DNA of 7,965 nt, from the NCBI GenBank assembly GCA_013331625.1, contig DUGC01000118.1, positions 1,177 to 9,141 of the forward strand. The letters run 5' to 3'. Below, piece after piece: positions 1-5,525 of the stretch. Source of the stretch: Candidatus Iainarchaeum sp. GTDB lineage: Archaea; Iainarchaeota; Iainarchaeia; Iainarchaeales; Iainarchaeaceae. Every line of letters starts with the position of its first letter. The first letter of the stretch is position 1. A model generated the notes under the pieces. It was given only the letters and a program-made list of their open reading frames with translations, did no database searches and was not told where the DNA came from. Position numbers and translations under genes: made by a program.

Positions 1-317
1 AATTCCATGAGGATCTTGCCGTGCACGAACTTTCTGAACTCCTCATTCTCGCGCTCGTTGCGCTTCTTGAAATTCTCGAATTCGGCCTGCAGCCTTTGCA
101 ATGTATCCTTGTATTCAAGCGCTATTGCCGCAAGCTGCGAAACCTCCTTTTGCTGCTCCGGCTGTGCCTGCTTTGCGTTTCCCTGCCCAACCGCCTTTTC
201 GTCTTTCCTCTCGCTCTTGTGTGCTTTGTGTGCATCCTCTTTTGCGCTATTGCCTGAATTATCGGCAGGCTTGTCAGGCTGCTGCTTGTCAGGATTTGCT
301 TTCGGTCCATTTTCCAA
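1..317 (-). CDS. grpE: GrpE nucleotide-exchange factor, N-terminal part (3' end outside window)
   Basis: GrpE is the cytosolic nucleotide-exchange factor that releases ADP from the Hsp70 chaperone DnaK. Only the first 105 codons are present; the gene runs leftward off the window. Residues 1-57 are a hydrophilic, probably disordered stretch rich in K, Q, D, E and H, as is common before the GrpE core. From about residue 60 a long charged helix begins, containing LQRLQAEFENFKKRNERE (73-90) and then FRKFVHGKIL, the classic start of the GrpE dimer coiled coil. There is no in-frame ATG before the core. An in-frame TGA lies ten codons upstream, so the best start is the TTG at 317-315, preceded by a GGTGA ribosome-binding site 4 nt away. 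The gene is divergent from a winged-helix regulator. The family call is firm; the start codon is an inference. Confidence 0.9.
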   Translation of the reverse strand, partial: MENGPKANPDKQQPDKPADNSGNSAKEDAHKAHKSERKDEKAVGQGNAKQAQPEQQKEVSQLAAIALEYKDTLQRLQAEFENFKKRNERENEEFRKFVHGKILME

Positions 318-342
318 AGTTTCACCAAATAAATATCAAATG

Positions 343-361
343 TGTCTAAAACGTTTAGACA
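343..361. promoter_or_regulatory. 19-bp palindrome, candidate operator of grpE
   Basis: The sequence TGTCTAAA-acg-TTTAGACA is a perfect 8-bp inverted repeat with a 3-bp spacer, in the 100-bp region between divergent grpE and the winged-helix regulator gene. Reading toward grpE, TATA-like stretches (TTTATG near 362-367 and ATTAAAA near 374-380) lie at or just upstream of it. A bound dimer would therefore cover the grpE initiation region, 26 bp or more upstream of the TTG start. The symmetry is seen directly. The operator role, and the neighbouring regulator as its ligand, are inferred from position. Confidence 0.55.
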
Positions 362-386
362 TAAACATAGAGTTTTAATCAAAATG

Positions 387-394
387 TTTTTAAA
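387..394 (+). promoter_or_regulatory. TATA box of the winged-helix regulator gene
   Basis: TTTTTAAA is centred about 27 bp upstream of the ATG at 418. This is the usual archaeal TATA-to-start distance and predicts a leaderless transcript beginning at or next to that ATG. It argues against the earlier in-frame ATG at 406, which lies only about 15 bp from the box. Confidence 0.5.
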
Positions 395-417
395 GCTTCC
401 TTGGCATGTTGTGTTTC

Positions 418-912
418 ATGGGGCGCGAGCCAATAAGGCGCAAGGCATCTGCGCAGGAACATGCACTTGCACTGGGCAATAACCGCAGGGCCGGCTTTAA
501 AATAGTGATCAGGAAGGTCGAGCGGCCCTTTTCAGCGCGTGCAGGCGACGAGCTGGACTGGATATGCCAGTCCCTTGGCTTTTTTGAGCCCATTGACCGC
601 GAGAAGACAGCTTCCCAGATCTTCAAGGAGATCATGAAGGCTACGGATCGCGGCGAAGCCCTTTCATCAACGGCAATTGCAGAGCGCGTGGGGATGAGCC
701 GGGGCTCGGTCATAAACCACCTGAACAACCTGATGCGCTCAGGGCTCATCATAAGGCAGGGGCGCTATTACAGCGCAAGGTCGCGCTCTGTCTACCGCAC
801 GATCGAGGAGATTGAAGAGGACATCGAGCGCATCTTTTTGAGGATGAAGCGCACCGCGCAGGAAATCGATGAGGAGCTTGGCATCATGCCTCCAAGGGCT
901 GATGGGGAATAA
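418..912 (+). CDS. Winged-helix DNA-binding regulator divergent from grpE
   Basis: Predicted cytosolic transcription factor of 164 residues; I do not recognise a named family. An N-terminal basic segment (1-45) precedes a helical linker. A winged helix-turn-helix follows at about 62-120: helix 2 is STAIAERVGM (84-93), the recognition helix is SRGSVINHLNNLMRSG (94-109), and the wing is LIIRQGRYYSAR (110-121). The C-terminus (126-155) is a charged helix, EEIEEDIERIFLRMKRTAQEI, probably a dimerising coiled coil. The start at 418 is preferred over the in-frame ATG at 406 because the TATA box at 387-394 is correctly spaced for it. The gene is back-to-back with grpE across a palindrome, so control of the DnaK system, or autoregulation, is the obvious hypothesis; nothing in the sequence proves it. 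An ArsR/MarR-like general regulator is the alternative. Confidence 0.8.
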   Translation: MGREPIRRKASAQEHALALGNNRRAGFKIVIRKVERPFSARAGDELDWICQSLGFFEPIDREKTASQIFKEIMKATDRGEALSSTAIAERVGMSRGSVINHLNNLMRSGLIIRQGRYYSARSRSVYRTIEEIEEDIERIFLRMKRTAQEIDEELGIMPPRADGE

Positions 913-918
913 GCCTGA

Positions 919-923
919 TTTTT
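919..923 (+). terminator. Possible T-run terminator after the regulator
   Basis: A run of five T lies 6 nt after the regulator stop codon. Archaeal RNA polymerase can terminate at short T-runs without a hairpin. The run lies just ahead of the first inverted repeat (922-964), which could add to termination. Confidence 0.3.
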
Positions 924-964
924 CCTTTAAAATTGAACCCCAGTGCCTTGAAAATTTAAAGGAA
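922..964. repeat. 10-bp inverted repeat behind the regulator gene
   Basis: TTCCTTTAAA (922-931) and TTTAAAGGAA (955-964) are exact reverse complements separated by 23 nt. They could form a stem-loop in RNA near the 3' end of the regulator transcript, or act as paired protein sites. Each arm contains TTTAAA, so either could also serve as a TATA-like element. The repeat is seen; its role is unknown. Confidence 0.5.
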
Positions 965-970
965 TTTCCA

Positions 971-1029
971 TGGGGGTAGGTTTCGTGCCGGTGAAAGAGG
1001 TATATTTTTTTGAAATTGAATTACCCCCA
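971..1029. repeat. 8-bp inverted repeat upstream of the membrane-protein promoter
   Basis: TGGGGGTA (971-978) and TACCCCCA (1022-1029) are exact reverse complements separated by 43 nt. The right arm ends about ten bases before the TATA box at 1041, the place where a regulator or a BRE-proximal site would lie. G5/C5 arms stand out in this AT-rich spacer. Function is unknown. Confidence 0.45.
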
Positions 1030-1040
1030 AAACCGCAACA

Positions 1041-1047
1041 TATAAAT
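1041..1047 (+). promoter_or_regulatory. TATA box of the membrane-protein gene
   Basis: TATAAAT is centred about 27 bp before the ATG at 1071, the spacing expected for a leaderless archaeal transcript. No Shine-Dalgarno sequence precedes the ATG, which agrees with this. Confidence 0.6.
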
Positions 1048-1070
1048 CCGCCCTTTGCTTATTCTACTAC

Positions 1071-1586
1071 ATGGCACTTTCAAAGCCTGCTGTCTCAAAG
1101 AGTAGTGGAAATCGCAGCTTTGGCTGGCAGGTCACCTACAACATTTTTGGCAAGGCCAGGGAGAAGGCCCTCAGTTTCAGGGACCCGCGCTACCTCGCGC
1201 TGCTCCTTATAGAATTTTTCCTCACGTCAATTCTGGCGGGGGGAATTCTTCTCTACATTGACGGCTCGCTCGCGCCCGTAGTGTTCCCCTACAACCTCAT
1301 AATTCTCGGGATCATCGCGTACGCAGTTTTGCACTTTTACAACTACACTCTTTTTTTCCGAAGGACCAGGCAGAACGCAATAAGGCGCAACTCAACTATG
1401 AAATCAATAACGCTTGAATTCCTGATTTTCATCATACTGGCAGGCGCGGCATACATCTATCAGGACCCGGAAATCAATGTGCTGCCATACCCATTCAACC
1501 TGCTCCTCTTCCTTGGCCTTCTTGCAGTTCCAACCTATTTTTACATCGGGGAAAAGTTCATCAATGCGGATTTTCCCAGACTCTGA
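1071..1586 (+). CDS. Four-helix membrane protein with internal duplication, function unknown
   Basis: An unrecognised 171-residue membrane protein. Residues 1-40 are polar and basic with no signal peptide. Four hydrophobic segments follow at about 42-63, 74-95, 113-130 and 139-160, with a strongly basic loop between helices 2 and 3 (FFRRTRQNAIRRN, 95-107). By the positive-inside rule both termini and this loop should be cytoplasmic. The two halves align without gaps at an offset of 68 residues: EF, ILAG, Y-x-D, P-x-NL and FY recur at 48/116, 54/122, 62/130, 73/141 and 89/157. The protein is therefore a tandem copy of one two-helix hairpin. The gene has its own leaderless promoter and is followed by a convergent toxin-antitoxin pair. 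No catalytic motif is visible. Confidence 0.75.
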   Translation: MALSKPAVSKSSGNRSFGWQVTYNIFGKAREKALSFRDPRYLALLLIEFFLTSILAGGILLYIDGSLAPVVFPYNLIILGIIAYAVLHFYNYTLFFRRTRQNAIRRNSTMKSITLEFLIFIILAGAAYIYQDPEINVLPYPFNLLLFLGLLAVPTYFYIGEKFINADFPRL

Positions 1587-1714
1587 GAGGTGGAGCATGG
1601 CAGACCCGCTTTTTGAATAATCAGGATCACGAACTTCCTTTTCTCAAGCTTTAGGATGCTAAGGCCTTGCGCATAATGATCAGCCTTGCGAAATGCTGCC
1701 TTTTTAACGAGGGG
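1587..1714. other. Intergenic stretch between convergent genes, with a mini-ORF and a possible gene remnant
   Basis: This 128-bp gap lies between the membrane-protein stop and the antitoxin stop. On the + strand, GAGAGGTGGAG is followed by ATG at 1597 and a seven-residue frame (MADPLFE) ending at 1620. This looks like a good ribosome-binding site and start without a gene behind them. On the - strand, the antitoxin frame stays open for 57 codons after its stop codon, with plausible composition but no ATG start. It also contains an 8-bp direct repeat, GCCTTGCG, at 1664 and 1683. Nothing here is a supported gene. Confidence 0.35.
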
Positions 1715-2038
1715 TCATATTTTCTTGCCAAATATTTTCTCAGCGTTCCTGATGCCCTGCAGATAATCCTCCTTTCCAAGCAGGTTTGGTATCCCCCTTG
1801 AAGCCAGCTCATCCTGCATTTCCCATATGCTCATGCCTGCAATTTCAGCTGCCCTGCCTATGCTGGCGGCACCTTTTTGGTAACACCTTACTGCCCGCTC
1901 CAACTTATATCTCTTGGCACCAAGCAAGAGTATCTTTTTGAGTGCAGTTGTCCTATCGGTCCTCTCTTCGAGAGCAACCTCGTCAATTATTGCGGCATCT
2001 TCCTGAGGTATCCTTGCTGAAATAAGTTTGGTTTTCAT
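1715..2038 (-). CDS. RHH/UPF0175-type antitoxin of the DUF3368 toxin
   Basis: Predicted antitoxin of 107 residues that should bind and neutralise the PIN-like toxin encoded just upstream and repress their shared promoter. The N-terminus resembles a ribbon-helix-helix fold: a beta strand, KTKLISARIP (2-11), then helix DAAIIDEVALEE and RTDRTTALKKILLLGAK. The C-terminal half, RYKLERAVRCYQKG (42-55) followed by SIGRAAEIAGMSIWEMQDELASRGI, matches the helical pattern of UPF0175 proteins, which commonly pair with DUF3368 toxins. The start is the ATG at 2038, since it has a GGAGGG ribosome-binding site 7 nt upstream; a longer frame to 2092 would overlap the toxin and lacks support. It starts 1 nt after the toxin stop, so the two are co-translated. 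Having the antitoxin second in the operon is the reverse of the usual order. Confidence 0.8.
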   Translation of the reverse strand: MKTKLISARIPQEDAAIIDEVALEERTDRTTALKKILLLGAKRYKLERAVRCYQKGAASIGRAAEIAGMSIWEMQDELASRGIPNLLGKEDYLQGIRNAEKIFGKKI

Positions 2039-2039
2039 G

Positions 2040-2567
2040 TTATTGCCCTCCTGTTTTTTCCAGTTCCCTGAATGCGTCAAGAATGAAATCAACCCTGTAT
2101 CGTCCCTTCTCCTGTGCTATACGCAGGCATTCCATTGCTTCCTGCCTGCTTATTGCGCCGTCCCGTGCGAATCCAACAATGATGGCAGGCACTGTAGCCC
2201 AATTGATGCCAAGCAGTTTAGCCGCTTTTATCCCGTGGCAATCGTCAACCAGAAGCAGGGCTGCTTTCCTTTGCAGGTAAAGGATGATCGCCTCCTTCTC
2301 TCCTTCTCCCAAGCCCAGCTTTTCAATAAACCTAGTTTCTTTCGCCTTTGCAGCTGTTATGGCTTTTACTTCCAGTTTCCCCTCTTCAAGGGCGCCCTCA
2401 ATGAGCAGCGCATCCACTTTCTGCAGCTTTTTGCCCTCAGTTACTGTCTCATCGAAAACTGCCTGTGGTATTTCAACTTTGAACCTGCTGCAAAGATAGT
2501 TGAGCAATCCGCACTTCGTGACAATTATGAGCGAACTGCTGTCGCTGATGACAAGTGAATTTGTCAT
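2040..2567 (-). CDS. PIN-like toxin, DUF3368 family
   Basis: Predicted ribonuclease toxin of 175 residues. PIN-fold nucleases use a cluster of acidic residues to bind metal and cut RNA. Visible here are D9 in LVISDSSSLI (5-14), E40 after a proline-initiated helix (IPQAVFDE), the GLGEGEKEAI motif (86-95), and D108/D109 in LLLVDD (104-109) followed by a helix starting HGIKAAKLLGI. This order is that of DUF3368, and the catalytic acids look intact, so the enzyme should be active. The start at 2567 is supported by a TATA box about 26 bp upstream and no Shine-Dalgarno, indicating a leaderless mRNA. The antitoxin follows after 1 nt. The target RNA cannot be deduced. Confidence 0.85.
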   Translation of the reverse strand: MTNSLVISDSSSLIIVTKCGLLNYLCSRFKVEIPQAVFDETVTEGKKLQKVDALLIEGALEEGKLEVKAITAAKAKETRFIEKLGLGEGEKEAIILYLQRKAALLLVDDCHGIKAAKLLGINWATVPAIIVGFARDGAISRQEAMECLRIAQEKGRYRVDFILDAFRELEKTGGQ

Positions 2568-2587
2568 ACATTATATTATATTGTCAA

Positions 2588-2597
2588 CATTTAAATT
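2588..2597 (-). promoter_or_regulatory. TATA box of the toxin-antitoxin operon
   Basis: Read on the minus strand, AATTTAAATG is centred about 26 bp before the toxin ATG, fitting leaderless transcription. It lies within the 39-bp gap between the kae1 stop codon and the toxin start, so the module has its own promoter and need not depend on kae1 read-through. Confidence 0.55.
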
Positions 2598-2606
2598 CAT
2601 ATGGGC

Positions 2607-3596
2607 TCAAACCCAATCTATTTTTTCCTGGTCAGTACGGAAGTGCTGCTCCGTAATTGCTTTTTCCACGTTAACCGCCCTCCCTGCTTTGTACATCAGA
2701 AGGCCGGTCCAGGCTATCATCGCCCCGTTATCTTGTGAATGCTCCTTGGGGCACACTTTGAGTTCCACTTTCCTTCCCGAGCACATTTTTGCAAGCATTT
2801 CCTGCAGCGCCCTTGAGGCTGCAACCCCGCCCGTCACCAAAAGCTCCTTTTTGCCGCTATGCGCAAGCGCCCGCTCGCAGCACTCCGTGACCATGGCAAA
2901 TGCGGTATGGCACAGGCTGTAGGCAAGGTCCTCATTGCCAGATTTCCCGATTCTTTTTTGGGCGGCAGTGAGCAGCCCTGAAAAGTTGAGGTCCATGCCC
3001 TTCACGGAATATGGCAATTCAACAAATCCCTTTGCCTCAAAATACAGCCTGTCAATTTCAGGCCCTGCAGGAAAGCCCATCCCAAGTCCGCGCCCGAATG
3101 AATCGAGCAGGTTGCCTATGCCAATATCGAGCGTCTCCCCATAGACCCTGTACTTTCCGGCCTCATAAGCGATGATCTGCGTGTTCCCTCCAGAAACATA
3201 GAGCACGATGGGGTCAGCTGAATTGCACATTTTTTTTGCAATCTCGATGTGCGCAACCGAGTGGTTCACGGGGATGATTGGCTTGTTGTGCAGGAGTGAA
3301 ATCATGCGGGCAGCGGTTGCGCCAACCCCCATTGCAGTGCCGATTCCCGGGCCGGCGCTATATGCGATGCAATCAATATCGCTCCAGCCAATGCCTGAAT
3401 TCAGCAGCGCTGATCTGAGAATTTCCGGCAAGTGCCTTGCATGGTGGTCTGCAAGCTCGCGCGGGATGAGCCCGCCTTTAGCAGTAGTGTGCATGTGCTT
3501 TTCATTTGCCAAAATGCCGCATTTTTCGTCAACTATCCCCGCTCCTATCGTATGTGCCGTGCTTTCGATCCCTAAACATACGATACGGGGCGCCAT
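2607..3596 (-). CDS. kae1: KEOPS subunit Kae1, tRNA N6-threonylcarbamoyladenosine transferase
   Basis: Kae1 is the catalytic subunit of KEOPS. It transfers the threonylcarbamoyl group from threonylcarbamoyl-AMP to N6 of A37 in ANN-decoding tRNAs. The protein has 329 residues, a normal unfused length. Family landmarks in order: LGIESTAHTIGAGI (8-21), GPGIGTAMGVG (82-92), the metal-binding HSVAH (H112, H116), the phosphate loop YVSGGNTQ (133-140), ETLDIGIGNLLDSFGR (154-169), FPAGPEIDRL (175-184), VTGGVAA (254-260), and SQDNGAMIA (287-295) with metal ligand D289. The C-terminus FRTDQEKIDW is typical. The start is the ATG at 3596, giving MAPRIVCLGIE as in homologues; a 41-codon upstream extension runs through promoter sequence. 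There is no Bud32 kinase fusion. Its substrate is supplied by Sua5, encoded about 2 kb away on the same strand. Confidence 0.96.
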   Translation of the reverse strand: MAPRIVCLGIESTAHTIGAGIVDEKCGILANEKHMHTTAKGGLIPRELADHHARHLPEILRSALLNSGIGWSDIDCIAYSAGPGIGTAMGVGATAARMISLLHNKPIIPVNHSVAHIEIAKKMCNSADPIVLYVSGGNTQIIAYEAGKYRVYGETLDIGIGNLLDSFGRGLGMGFPAGPEIDRLYFEAKGFVELPYSVKGMDLNFSGLLTAAQKRIGKSGNEDLAYSLCHTAFAMVTECCERALAHSGKKELLVTGGVAASRALQEMLAKMCSGRKVELKVCPKEHSQDNGAMIAWTGLLMYKAGRAVNVEKAITEQHFRTDQEKIDWV

Positions 3597-3634
3597 GAAA
3601 ACCCCTGCATTCAAATGCCTTAAATTGTTATTCC

Positions 3635-3642
3635 TTTTTAAA
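3635..3642 (-). promoter_or_regulatory. Probable TATA box of kae1
   Basis: Minus-strand TTTAAAAA would place the transcript start about 16 nt before the kae1 ATG, giving a short leader that carries AGGGG as a weak ribosome-binding site. A second candidate, AATTTAAGG (3619-3626), is about 27 bp from the ATG and would make the mRNA leaderless. The sequence alone does not decide between them. Confidence 0.35.
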
Positions 3643-3660
3643 GCTGCCCCGAGGTTAAAG

Positions 3661-3668
3661 TATATAAA
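3661..3668 (+). promoter_or_regulatory. Strong TATA box, probably of the DEAD-box helicase
   Basis: TATATAAA is preceded by the purine-rich GGTTAAAG, a good match to an archaeal BRE in the + orientation. The sequence upstream in the opposite orientation is C-rich. It predicts a transcript start near 3690 and a helicase leader of about 80 nt. A weaker alternative closer to the gene is ATATTAA near 3727-3733. Confidence 0.45.
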
Positions 3669-3772
3669 GGGGGATAAATCAGGCCAAAAAAAGGCACGAT
3701 TTCGATTGATGGGATCCATTAATCAAGATATTAACCTATGAATTAATTCGAAAAAACGGAGATGTGAAAAAA

Positions 3773-5443
3773 ATGAAATTTGAGGAAATTGGCCTGCGCG
3801 AAGAATTCCTGCGCGCAGTAAAAGAGCTGGGGTTTGAGGAACTCACCCCGATACAGGAAAAATGCCTTCCGCTAATACGCGAAGGGAAGGACGTCATAGG
3901 CCAGTCGGCAACAGGCTCGGGAAAGACCGCGGCATTCGGGTTGCCGATACTTGAAAAGATCTCGCCGGGAAGCGGGATCCAAGCACTGATACTCACGCCA
4001 ACGCGCGAGCTGTGCGTGCAGGTGGCGGATTCGCTTGCAGACTTTTCAAAGCATACAAAAACCAAAATTACAAGGGTCTATGGCGGCGTTTCAATAAACC
4101 CGCAAAGGGACGAGCTGCGCAGCGCAGACATTGTTGTGGGAACGCCCGGAAGGATACTTGACCACATGCGCTCACGGACAATAAAGCTTGACAGGGTGAA
4201 ATTCTTTGTCCTTGACGAGACCGACAGGATGTGCGACATGGGGTTTTATGACGATGTCGAATCCATAACGCGCGCCGTGCCAAAAGAGAGGCAGACGCTG
4301 CTGTTCAGTGCCACGATCACGCGCGATGTTGACCGGCTTGTCGGCAGGTACCTCAATTCCCCTCTGACCATAAAGACAGAGTCATATGTTGATGCCTCGC
4401 TCCTTGAGCAGGTGTATTATGATGTGTCTGTCACAGAGAAATTCGGCGTGCTTGTGCATCTGCTAAAGGAAAATTCAACTGGCCTTTCGCTCATATTTTG
4501 CGGGACAAGGCGCGAAGCCGATGTTGTTGCAAAGAACCTGCGAAAGCTTGGCCTTGACGCAATGGCAATACATGGCGGCCTTACACAGTCAAGGAGGATG
4601 CATGCACTCGACTCGCTCAAAAAAGAGCACATCGACATACTGGTTGCAACAGATGTTGCAGCGCGCGGCCTTGACATTACAGGCGTCAATTTCGTGTACA
4701 ACTGGGACGTCCCAAAGACACCTGAAGAATACATTCACAGGATCGGCAGGACCGCAAGGGCAGGAAAGGAAGGGAAGGCAATAACACTGCTCTCCCCGCG
4801 CGACCACCTGAATTTCAGGGAAGTGCTGCGCAATTCCTCACTCAACATACGCAATGAGCAAACCCCTCCGGCCGAGCAGATCGCTATTCAGCGCCATTTC
4901 GGCAGGGACAGCGAGCACTCAAGGGGCGGCCGCCCTGATTTCCAGCGAAGGGATCACGGAAAAGGCTATGGCCAAAGGGGCCACAGACCAGGCTTTGGAA
5001 ATTATGGCCGCAGTGAAGGGGGCAGCCATGGAAGGGGCACGGCCCATGCAAGGCCATCCGGCTATGGGGAACCGCCCGCCCGCACCGGGAGTGCGCATGA
5101 GCCTTCGGGAAATGACAATTTCAGCCGCGACATCAGTGCGCCCTCGCGAGGGTTTAGGGGGCGCGGGTTTGGCGGAAGTCAGGGGAGAGGAGGCTACCGC
5201 GGTGGCGGCAGGGGCGGCTTTGGCCCAAGGCGCCCAGGTGGCTTTGGCAGGCCGGGCGGCGCAGGCCGGCCAAGCCGTGATGGCGGCAGCCATGGCGGTT
5301 ACAGCCGCGGCGGGCGCGAAGGCGGCCATGGCGGGTCAGATCGCGCAGACAAAGGCCGTGGCGGATCCAGGGGAAGAAAGCCCGGAGGATCACGCTTTGG
5401 CGGAAAAGGGCGGGGCCCGGGAAGGTTTGAGGGCGAAGAGTGA
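3773..5443 (+). CDS. DEAD-box ATP-dependent RNA helicase with long RGG/RG tail
   Basis: An RNA-dependent ATPase that unwinds short RNA duplexes, likely in ribosome assembly or mRNA remodelling. The 556 residues contain all core motifs: Q motif TPIQ (25-28), I ATGSGKT (46-52), Ia PTREL (76-80), GG (104-105), Ib TPGR (124-127), II DETD (148-151), III SAT (179-181), IV IFCGT (241-245), V VAARGLDI (295-302), and VI HRIGRTARAG (322-331). Motif II has Thr where DEAD has Ala, while the catalytic D and E are kept. From about residue 380 to the end the protein is Gly/Arg/His/Ser-rich, with repeated RGG, SRGG, GGSHG and GRGG units: a disordered RNA-binding tail. ATG 3773 is preferred (GGAG about 11 nt upstream) over GTG 3764, which lies only 2 nt from that site. 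The gene is inverted relative to its neighbours. Confidence 0.95.
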   Translation: MKFEEIGLREEFLRAVKELGFEELTPIQEKCLPLIREGKDVIGQSATGSGKTAAFGLPILEKISPGSGIQALILTPTRELCVQVADSLADFSKHTKTKITRVYGGVSINPQRDELRSADIVVGTPGRILDHMRSRTIKLDRVKFFVLDETDRMCDMGFYDDVESITRAVPKERQTLLFSATITRDVDRLVGRYLNSPLTIKTESYVDASLLEQVYYDVSVTEKFGVLVHLLKENSTGLSLIFCGTRREADVVAKNLRKLGLDAMAIHGGLTQSRRMHALDSLKKEHIDILVATDVAARGLDITGVNFVYNWDVPKTPEEYIHRIGRTARAGKEGKAITLLSPRDHLNFREVLRNSSLNIRNEQTPPAEQIAIQRHFGRDSEHSRGGRPDFQRRDHGKGYGQRGHRPGFGNYGRSEGGSHGRGTAHARPSGYGEPPARTGSAHEPSGNDNFSRDISAPSRGFRGRGFGGSQGRGGYRGGGRGGFGPRRPGGFGRPGGAGRPSRDGGSHGGYSRGGREGGHGGSDRADKGRGGSRGRKPGGSRFGGKGRGPGRFEGEE

Positions 5444-5458
5444 AATCTTCGCTGCTTG

Positions 5459-5465
5459 TTTTTTT
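5459..5465 (+). terminator. T-run terminator after the helicase gene
   Basis: Seven consecutive T start 15 nt after the helicase stop codon, in the 82-bp gap before the convergent sua5 gene. Such runs are sufficient for archaeal termination. No strong hairpin is visible. Confidence 0.4.
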
Positions 5466-5525
5466 AAAATCCGGTTTAATGTTTCAGGCCACAGCACCAA
5501 GCCTTATTCTGCTGGAATAATCCGG

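Noticed and set aside
122..382. 86-codon minus-strand frame starting with ATG at 382
   Set aside because: It overlaps grpE in another frame, crosses the palindrome and stops inside grpE. The GrpE frame has clear family motifs and a ribosome-binding site.
970..1212. 80-codon + strand frame starting with ATG at 970
   Set aside because: It runs through the inverted repeat and TATA box and then overlaps the membrane-protein gene out of frame; its C-terminal part is Arg/Ser-rich shadow sequence.
2028..2558. 176-codon + strand frame antisense to the toxin
   Set aside because: Cys/Phe/Ser-rich shadow of the toxin gene, whose own frame carries the DUF3368 motifs.
3597..3719. 41-residue N-terminal extension of Kae1
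   Set aside because: It lies across TATA-like promoter sequence and is not expected in the family. The ATG at 3596 gives the canonical Kae1 N-terminus.
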